Positions 17,423 to 23,369 of a DNA stretch of 64,000 bases are shown piece by piece (position 1 is the stretch's first letter; each line of letters starts with the position of its first letter). The position numbers and the translations under genes were made by a program. Source of the stretch: an uncultured Lachnospiraceae bacterium (GTDB lineage Bacteria; Bacillota; Clostridia; Lachnospirales; Lachnospiraceae); the NCBI GenBank assembly GCA_910579735.1, contig CAJTUZ010000001.1, positions 62,001-126,000 of the forward strand, written 5' to 3'. The notes below the pieces were generated by a model that was given only the letters and a program-made list of their open reading frames with translations, ran no database searches and was not told the origin of the DNA.

Positions 17423-17884
17423 ATGGCATTATCCAACACAAAGATTGTTAAAGTAATCGTCGTAACGGATGATCTTGAAAAAACCGTAAATGCTTATAAG
17501 AAGCTTCTCGGAACAGGCACTGCGCCGGCAGAGGAAGGCGAACATCAGCAGATTCGTACACCGTTCACGGTATATAAAGGAGAACCGGTCACAGATACAC
17601 CGATGAAAGTGGAGAGCGTTTTTAGCGATAATTTCTGGTTTGAAATTATTCAGCCTCTTGGGGATCGTGATCCCTGGGCACAGTGGCTCAAAGAACATGG
17701 CACATCGATCTGCTCCGTCTGTCTTCTGACGAACGGACCCCTGGAAGCTGATGAAGAGGTCATGAAAAGTGCCGGTTATGAATCTGTTTTCAAGCAGGAA
17801 AAAGGCTATGAAGCATATGAATATTTTGATGCTTCCAAAGATATGGGTGTGCTTGTAGAGGTTAAAGAGCATTATAATGCCTAG
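17423..17884 (+). CDS. VOC superfamily protein 2, lacking metal-binding histidines
   Basis: A 153-residue homologue of VOC protein 1 in the same operon. Shared landmarks are YKGEP at residues 51-55, FEIIQP with Glu74, and a W-x3-LKEHG segment. The position of the His pair in VOC 1 is Cys97-Ser98 here, and the first-ligand position is Lys. Only Glu74 and the C-terminal VLVEVKEH glutamate of the usual metal set remain. It may be a non-catalytic partner, bind metal differently, or act without metal. The start is set by GAGGAAAAGGAA upstream of 17423. It is the last gene of the xylan operon. Confidence 0.8.
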   Translation: MALSNTKIVKVIVVTDDLEKTVNAYKKLLGTGTAPAEEGEHQQIRTPFTVYKGEPVTDTPMKVESVFSDNFWFEIIQPLGDRDPWAQWLKEHGTSICSVCLLTNGPLEADEEVMKSAGYESVFKQEKGYEAYEYFDASKDMGVLVEVKEHYNA

Positions 17885-17929
17885 GCGTAGAATGAAACGG
17901 AAGGGTATATCCGGCTGAATTGAGCGGAC

Positions 17930-17958
17930 TTTACACTTCACGGGGCGTTTGGTATAAT
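17930..17958 (+). promoter_or_regulatory. Near-consensus sigma-A promoter between the xylan operon and its terminator
   Basis: TTTACA at 17930-17935, an exact 17-bp spacer and TATAAT at 17953-17958. Its transcript would meet a strong terminator hairpin within about 75 nt, well before the next gene at 18125. Confidence 0.7.
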
Positions 17959-17964
17959 ATTGAA

Positions 17965-18041
17965 AAAGCTGCCATTGACAGATGGCCGGCAATCATAAGG
18001 TGTAAAGCATATGCATTGTTCATATGCCTTACACCTTTTGT
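17965..18041 (+). ncRNA. Candidate short structured RNA between promoter and terminator
   Basis: If transcription starts about 7 nt after the TATAAT at 17953-17958, the product would be about 75 nt: a 5' stem GCCAT/ATGGC (17971-17986) and then the terminator stem (17997-18037). No open reading frame fits inside. The organisation of strong promoter, small hairpin and terminator is that of a bacterial sRNA, but a plain promoter for the downstream gene with read-through is the alternative. Confidence 0.3.
17997..18041 (+). terminator. Strong terminator of the xylan operon
   Basis: A 17-bp stem with one mismatch (17997-18013 with 18021-18037) and a 7-nt loop, ending in TTTT. It lies about 113 bases after the VOC 2 stop. 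Confidence 0.85.
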
Positions 18042-18124
18042 GGATGGTTTCTGGCGGTTAGGCTGAAATACGGCATTTTCCGTACAGATTTTAGATGCTC
18101 TGACAGGGAGGCATAGAGGATAAA

Positions 18125-19204
18125 ATGAAAAAGATTTTAAAAACAATGGGCATTGTGCTGGCTGTTTTATTTCTGGCGGCAGGCATCTATATAGGATATA
18201 TGATGATAGCATATTACCGTCTGCCGGACAAATTGACTCTGGAAGTCAAAAAGAGCGGATCTGACGGCGATTTTGCGCAGGAATTTCAGGTAAAGCAAGG
18301 GGAAGAATACCTGATTATGACATATAATATCGGTTTTGGCGCGTACACGGAGGATTTCAGCTTTTTTATGGACGGCGGGAAGTCCTCCTGGGCAGAAGAT
18401 AAGGACAGCGTGCTTGCGTCGGTATCTGCGATGGCCGATCTGATCACCGAAGCTGATCCGGACTTTATTTTTTTGCAGGAGGTTGACCGGGACGGAACAA
18501 GAACCTACCATGTGGACGAGCTGGAAGTTCTGAACCGGTTCCTGAAAGGTTATTACTATGATTTTGCTCAGAATTATGACTCGCCGTTTCTTTTCTTTCC
18601 GCCCTGGCATCCTCATGGGACAAATGTGGCGGGGCTTGTGACTTATTCCAGAGGAGAGATCACGGATACCATACGCAGAAGTTTTCCGATTTCCGAGTCC
18701 TTCAGTAAGTTTTTAGATATGGACAGATGCTATTCCATTTCACGTATTCCTGTGGAGAACGGAAAGTATCTTTGTCTCTACAATGTGCATCTTTCAGCTT
18801 ATGGAAGCAATGATGAAATCAGGGAAGGACAGCTTTCCATGCTGTTCGACGATATGCAGGCGGACTACCGGAAGGGAAATTATGTGATCTGCGGCGGTGA
18901 TTATAATCACAATGTGAAAGAGGCGGAGATAGAGAATGTGCCGGAATGGGCCTTCCCATTTCCGCGGGAAGATATTCCTGACGGGTTCCATATGGCGATC
19001 GACGATGCCGGGACCCCGGAGGACATTGCCCATGATTCGTGTAGAAGCGCTGATGAACCCTACGAGGAAGGGCAGACGTTTACAATTACCCTGGATGGTT
19101 TTATCGTGTCGGACAATGTGGCGGTGAAGGAATATAGGAACATGGACTGTGGATACAAGTATTCTGACCATGACCCGGTTGTGATGAAGTTTGAGTTGGA
19201 GTAA
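18125..19204 (+). CDS. Membrane-anchored endonuclease/exonuclease/phosphatase (EEP) family protein
   Basis: A 359-residue EEP-fold protein. An uncleaved N-terminal anchor (about residues 8-26, GIVLAVLFLAAGIYIGYMM) puts the catalytic domain outside the cell. Signature motifs are MTYNIGFG with the Asn (about residue 62), FIFLQEVDRDG (metal-binding Glu), GGDYNHN (about residues 258-264) and the C-terminal YSDHDPVV. EEP enzymes hydrolyse phosphodiester or phosphomonoester bonds in nucleic acids, sphingomyelin or inositol phosphates; the anchor argues against DNA repair. GAGG stands directly before the ATG. It is downstream of the xylan operon terminator and probably an independent unit. Confidence 0.85.
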   Translation: MKKILKTMGIVLAVLFLAAGIYIGYMMIAYYRLPDKLTLEVKKSGSDGDFAQEFQVKQGEEYLIMTYNIGFGAYTEDFSFFMDGGKSSWAEDKDSVLASVSAMADLITEADPDFIFLQEVDRDGTRTYHVDELEVLNRFLKGYYYDFAQNYDSPFLFFPPWHPHGTNVAGLVTYSRGEITDTIRRSFPISESFSKFLDMDRCYSISRIPVENGKYLCLYNVHLSAYGSNDEIREGQLSMLFDDMQADYRKGNYVICGGDYNHNVKEAEIENVPEWAFPFPREDIPDGFHMAIDDAGTPEDIAHDSCRSADEPYEEGQTFTITLDGFIVSDNVAVKEYRNMDCGYKYSDHDPVVMKFELE

Positions 19205-19381
19205 GAATCCGGGGGAAATATAAACGGAATATAGACTAATACAGAAATGTATGAAGAAAGAGTCCGGCTGAAAAATATCAAAGAGACCTGCTTTATTAAG
19301 ATAAAGTATGTAAAAGAAGATTTTGACAAAAGCTATAAAAGTGTCAAATTACTATGTCATAATCATTTAAAAAGGGGTAAC

Positions 19382-19564
19382 ATGAGCAAGGATTTACTTC
19401 TTTTTATGGCATGTTTCGGAAAAGGTACCATAACTGCCGTTGATAAAGAATTGGGAGCATTCATGGACGGGTACATAGAAAATATAGAAGAAAACGGAAA
19501 AGAGAGATTTTCTGGAAAAAAGGTTCTCCATTCCATGTTGAAAGTAATAAAAATAGCTGTTTGA
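19382..19564 (+). CDS. Small hypothetical protein (60 aa)
   Basis: The frame opens at 19247, but the AAGGGG site before the ATG at 19382 suggests a 60-residue protein beginning MSKDLLLFMACFGKG. It has one moderately hydrophobic N-terminal stretch, then charged residues (DGYIENIEENGKERFSG) and a basic hydrophobic tail. I do not recognise the family. A TTGACA at 19323-19328 could be part of a promoter, but no good -10 box is at the right distance. It marks the beginning of the AT-rich accessory stretch and lies 109 bases before the FRG-domain gene, possibly in the same transcript. Confidence 0.4.
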   Translation: MSKDLLLFMACFGKGTITAVDKELGAFMDGYIENIEENGKERFSGKKVLHSMLKVIKIAV

Positions 19565-19672
19565 AAGTTCCAGTCATACGGATGGGGAATTTTATGATAT
19601 TAAGGAATAGAAACTAAATTGAATTAACGAATTTTTTGTTTGAGAATATATGAGGTGGTAATAAAACAGATT

Positions 19673-21067
19673 ATGGATAATCGGGGCCAATATTTATTCC
19701 AAGAGAAATTAACCAATATTATACACGATGTTACAGAGGATCAGCTTAACAAATTACGAGAAGAATATTTAAAGGAAGTTCGTGAGAACCATAAAGTTAC
19801 CAATATGTCATATGCAGGAGAAAACTACTATGGGAGATATGATTCTCCGGTAGCTGTAAATAGAGAATGTCTTTATCGTGATCAGAAAACGGATGGAATG
19901 AAGATACAATATCCTCATGGCGTTGTGCTTCAACAGGCTAAATTTCGCAATTATTACCGTGGGGAACCTCAAATATATACAAAATCTCAGCCTACACTCT
20001 TGAGGAAACTAGAAGCCTACACAGATAAGGAAGATAAAGAACTGTATCGCATGGTTGCCAATATGCGTATTGCTGAGTTTGCGGCTCTTCTTAGAAAATT
20101 TGAACATGTTCGGCAGTGGAATGTTTCAGATATTCAGTATGAAGCGCTTGCACAACATTATGGATTAGAGACTGACTGGTTGGATATTACGACGGATTTT
20201 GACGTGGCTATGTTTTTTGCGACATGCTGGTGGGATAAGGAAGAAAAACGGTGGAAACCCCTTACTAAGGATCAGACAGAATCATCTGAGGAAACAAAGT
20301 ATGGTATGATTTTTCATATGCCAAGCTGGTATATGAGTCAAAGATGGTGCTTTGAAATTGAGAAATTCGCGGATATTTCTAAAGGTGTCCCAGATAATTT
20401 AATCTACCCGATTGGATTTCAACCATTTATGCGATGTTCGATGCAGAATGGATATGGGATATATATGCAAGAATCTAAACCTTTACAGAAAGATATCGGA
20501 TTTGAAAAGCTGCGCTTTCGACATGATGAAAAATTTTCTATACAGATATTCGAAAGAATGAAGGGTGGTGAGTTGATTTATCCACATGAAGGGTTGAATG
20601 AGGTTGAGTTTCTGATTGATCAGATTAAATCACTCACTGATTTTTCAGAAGAATCTTTTCTTTATGCTTTGCAAAGAAGTCATATGTTTAGATTAAAAGA
20701 TAAGGAACTGTGCCGGCAAAAACTGGAGGCTTTTTATGTTGATAGGAAAAAAATTACGATTAAACCCAGTAATGTATGGCATATCAGCAGAGATCGCCGG
20801 AGGATGATTGATGATGATTACTCAGGATTCGATGTTGAAAAATTTTATAATATCCATATTAGGGGACGGAAGATATGCGGACCAGAAGGGGAAACTGTCG
20901 GACCAAATATGTATGAGCCGTATATGTTGTCAAATAATGATAGCACAGAAAATCCAGGAATTCTGGATTTTAAACCCAGAAACATGACTGGAGAAATGAA
21001 TATGTGGATGCTAAGACGAATGCAGTTGTTGCAGACGCTGGTTACGAAAAATGCAAGAGATTTCTGA
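19673..21067 (+). CDS. FRG-domain protein, 3' end probably frameshifted
   Basis: About 464 residues with an FRG domain: FRNYYRGEP at about residue 93 onward and the conserved block ALAQHYGLETDWLDITTDF (about residues 157-175). FRG domains occur in accessory and phage-defence-associated genes; the biochemical activity is not established. A TTG at 19640 opens the frame, but GAGGTGG at 19652-19658 favours the ATG at 19673, although the spacing is long (14 nt). The last 25 residues (from about 20985) are rich in Met, Leu and Gln and look out of frame; the next frame down continues a more natural sequence (see findings). Much more AT-rich than the xylan operon. Confidence 0.75.
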   Translation: MDNRGQYLFQEKLTNIIHDVTEDQLNKLREEYLKEVRENHKVTNMSYAGENYYGRYDSPVAVNRECLYRDQKTDGMKIQYPHGVVLQQAKFRNYYRGEPQIYTKSQPTLLRKLEAYTDKEDKELYRMVANMRIAEFAALLRKFEHVRQWNVSDIQYEALAQHYGLETDWLDITTDFDVAMFFATCWWDKEEKRWKPLTKDQTESSEETKYGMIFHMPSWYMSQRWCFEIEKFADISKGVPDNLIYPIGFQPFMRCSMQNGYGIYMQESKPLQKDIGFEKLRFRHDEKFSIQIFERMKGGELIYPHEGLNEVEFLIDQIKSLTDFSEESFLYALQRSHMFRLKDKELCRQKLEAFYVDRKKITIKPSNVWHISRDRRRMIDDDYSGFDVEKFYNIHIRGRKICGPEGETVGPNMYEPYMLSNNDSTENPGILDFKPRNMTGEMNMWMLRRMQLLQTLVTKNARDF

Positions 21068-21389
21068 TTAATGACTGGGAAGAGGTACGACAACATATAG
21101 GACCAAGAGGATGAGGAAACATCATGCAAGGAACAAAAGCCAAATGAAAAAGACTATCTTTCAGTAGCGAAGTGTGTGTTCAATTGTGATATAAATGTTA
21201 TAGATTTTACATTTACTACTTCAAAAGGATAAGATACCATATTTACAGAAAATGTGATTTCGTATTTTAAGGCATTAGTCTTAGAATTTTCAAAAAATAA
21301 AATTGTGAGTCCTTGCACGATAGGATATAATAATAGTAACTTAATGATGAGATGGCGAAAGAAAAGACAGTCAAAAAGGCGGTGATTAG
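21068..21389. other. Intergenic stretch with decayed coding sequence and a promoter
   Basis: 322 bases. The first part (to about 21232) reads as a plausible continuation of the FRG gene, in one frame to 21114 and then back in the original frame to a TAA at 21230-21232. The second part holds the promoter of the Rpn-like gene. Confidence 0.4.
21303..21331 (+). promoter_or_regulatory. Probable promoter of the Rpn-like gene
   Basis: TTGTGA at 21303-21308, a 17-bp spacer and a perfect TATAAT at 21326-21331. It is about 60 bases before the start at 21390. Confidence 0.6.
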
Positions 21390-22223
21390 GTGGCTGGAGA
21401 AGAAATACGGCAGGATACCAGAACCGTAGAGCAGATTGTCGATGGTATGAATTTGTTCGATGACGATCTGATGTCTATGGTGTTTGATGGTAATATAGAA
21501 GCAACTGAGCTTTTGTTAAAGATTATATTGAAAAAGGACGATATTCAAGTTATAAGCGTTGTAGGGCAGAGAGAATTGCAAAGTCCTGTAGTTGGCGGGC
21601 GGGACATCCGTCTGGATATTCTGGCAAAAGACAGTACGGGAAAGCACTATAATGTGGAAGTGCAGAAGAAACCGGAAGGGGCACATATACGTCGTGCCAG
21701 ATTTAACAGCAGTATGATGGATTCCCGGATGCTGAAAGCCGGGCAGGAGTTTTCGGAGCTGCAAGATTCGTATATGGTGTTTATTACCCAGACGGATATC
21801 TTTGGACATGAGGTGCCGATTTATACCATTAATCGTCATTTTGAGGAAATTGATGAAGTATTTGATGATGGTTCTCATATTGTGTATGTGAATGGAAATT
21901 ATAAGGGAGACGATACGGTCGGAAGGCTGATGCATGACTTTGGCTGTAAAGAATCGAAGGATATGTACTATCCGGAACTGGCTAAAGGGGTGCGGCATTT
22001 TAAAGAAGAAGGAGGTCGAGAAAAAATGTGTGAAGCGGTTGAAAATTATGCGAAGAGTTATGCAGAAAAGTATGCGGAGCAAAAGGCAGAAAATGTAAGA
22101 CTGAACAGTTTGTTGGAGTCCATAAAGAAGTTGATGGCAAATATGAAGCTAGGAGCAGAACAAGCCATGAATGTGCTTGAGGTTGAAGAGCATGATAGAG
22201 AGATTTTACTGAAAAAGTTATAG
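21390..22223 (+). CDS. Rpn-family / PD-(D/E)XK nuclease family transposase-like protein
   Basis: A 277-residue protein of the Rpn (recombination-promoting nuclease, formerly 'PD-(D/E)XK nuclease family transposase') group. The nuclease core shows GGRDIRLDILAK (Asp76) and YNVEVQKK (Glu90-Val-Gln92-Lys93), the split D-ExQK site of this family. The C-terminal third is a charged Lys/Glu-rich coiled-coil region (EKYAEQKAENVRL), usual for the family. Rpn proteins promote RecA-independent recombination in E. coli and are abundant, often multi-copy, in Clostridia; they are not insertion sequences. The start (ATG or the GTG-like context at 21390) follows AAAGGCGG. A hairpin follows the stop. Confidence 0.85.
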   Translation: MAGEEIRQDTRTVEQIVDGMNLFDDDLMSMVFDGNIEATELLLKIILKKDDIQVISVVGQRELQSPVVGGRDIRLDILAKDSTGKHYNVEVQKKPEGAHIRRARFNSSMMDSRMLKAGQEFSELQDSYMVFITQTDIFGHEVPIYTINRHFEEIDEVFDDGSHIVYVNGNYKGDDTVGRLMHDFGCKESKDMYYPELAKGVRHFKEEGGREKMCEAVENYAKSYAEKYAEQKAENVRLNSLLESIKKLMANMKLGAEQAMNVLEVEEHDREILLKKL

Positions 22224-22251
22224 AGATACTGGGCATAAACAGTGTGTGGAC

Positions 22252-22283
22252 AGGGAGTATTCTGAACGGGAGGAATACTCCCT
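22252..22283 (+). terminator. Hairpin after the Rpn-like gene
   Basis: A perfect 10-bp stem, AGGGAGTATT (22252-22261) with AATACTCCCT (22274-22283), and a 12-nt loop. The tail is not T-rich, so termination is likely but not certain. Confidence 0.5.
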
Positions 22284-22390
22284 ATCTAGTTGTAAAGTTC
22301 TACTATTATTATCATGCTATCAGGATGAACCCTGAGTTATTTACGGTGTAGGTTTAATATGTGGATTTGTCACCATATGGAGGAAGTATA

Positions 22391-23224
22391 ATGTACAGAA
22401 AGATTGGAAAAAGATATGAATATGATGGAGAATTTGAACAGTATTTGTTGAGGATAGGAGTTAGGAAAGGTCATATACAAAGGATGAAGGAAAAGAAACT
22501 TCAGTATGATAGAGATAAATATTTCTGGAAAAAAGAATGTGATGAAAAAAATCGACTTGTACCATTACAAAGGGTTATTGGTGTGAGTAGAGGTACGGTG
22601 GGAGATAGTGTTTTTGAAAATGTAAGGACGATGCAAGAGTGGGAGAGAGACCATTATAGGTTTGAGAAATGTTTTGATTATTTAGATAGAATGTCATTAA
22701 ATGAACTAATAAAATCATATGAAAAACTGAATTATCCAGTTAAAATGGTTTATTACAAAGACGATGATAAGTACTTTTTAACTACAGATGGCAATCATAG
22801 GACATTAACGGCAATGATTTTGGGGGCAGAATATATTAAAGCTGATGTTACAGTAATGATTGGGGACAAAGAGAAAAAAGAAAAATATTTAGCCGAATGT
22901 GATTTTTATAACAAATATAGTATATTCAGAATATTTGCATCAAAGAGAGGGAAATGTAAGATTATTTTCAAGGATGGAGATAAGTGTTATGAAGTAAATG
23001 GATTTAAGGGAGTAAAAAATAATGAAAATTGCTATGATATAATAGGTAGGTTATCGGATGAAATAGAAAGGGATAAGAGTATTATAGCATTGTATTTAAA
23101 AATACCTATGAAGATTAGAAGAATATTACGATACTTTTTAGGAAATACAAGGATATTACAATATTTAGAAAAAAGAAATCCGACACAGCGGCATTGTGGC
23201 ATTATAAGATTGTGTGAGTTTTAG
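22391..23224 (+). CDS. Protein with ParB/sulfiredoxin-like motif, unknown function
   Basis: A 277-residue protein from a strikingly AT-rich gene. The middle contains YFLTTDGNHRTLTAMILGA (about residues 128-146), whose DGNHR is the signature of ParB-like nucleotidase/nuclease (ParB/Srx) domains. The N-terminal 60 residues are highly charged; the C-terminal 100 residues are basic and end in Arg-rich helices. No partition (parA) partner is present, so this is probably not a segregation protein; stand-alone ParB-like domain proteins occur in mobile and defence islands. GGAGG at 22379-22383 fixes the ATG at 22391 although the frame opens at 22361. Base composition indicates transfer. Confidence 0.55.
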   Translation: MYRKIGKRYEYDGEFEQYLLRIGVRKGHIQRMKEKKLQYDRDKYFWKKECDEKNRLVPLQRVIGVSRGTVGDSVFENVRTMQEWERDHYRFEKCFDYLDRMSLNELIKSYEKLNYPVKMVYYKDDDKYFLTTDGNHRTLTAMILGAEYIKADVTVMIGDKEKKEKYLAECDFYNKYSIFRIFASKRGKCKIIFKDGDKCYEVNGFKGVKNNENCYDIIGRLSDEIERDKSIIALYLKIPMKIRRILRYFLGNTRILQYLEKRNPTQRHCGIIRLCEF

Positions 23225-23266
23225 TATATTATATGGAAATAGAATTAATATAAGTTTTATATAATT

Positions 23267-23293
23267 TTAGCACTCACCTCTTGACAGTGCTAA
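23267..23293 (+). promoter_or_regulatory. CIRCE operator (HrcA site) upstream of clpB
   Basis: TTAGCACTC (23267-23275), a 9-bp spacer and CAGTGCTAA (23285-23293). This matches the CIRCE consensus TTAGCACTC-N9-GAGTGCTAA in 17 of 18 arm positions. HrcA repression of clpB during non-stress growth is the direct inference. Confidence 0.93.
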
Positions 23294-23309
23294 CAAAATG
23301 TATTATTGT
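23281..23309 (+). promoter_or_regulatory. clpB promoter overlapping CIRCE
   Basis: TTGACA at 23281-23286 lies inside the CIRCE element; with a 17-bp spacer the -10 box is TATTGT at 23304-23309. The overlap explains repression by steric exclusion. Confidence 0.6.
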
Positions 23310-23369
23310 TACACTGTAACTAGAACAGATAGGATTTAAAATAGAAATAAAAGGAGGCAGAGGGCTATT

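Noticed and set aside
21390..22223. Reading the Rpn-like gene as an insertion sequence transposase
   Set aside because: No terminal inverted repeats or target duplications flank it; Rpn proteins are labelled transposase-like only by homology.
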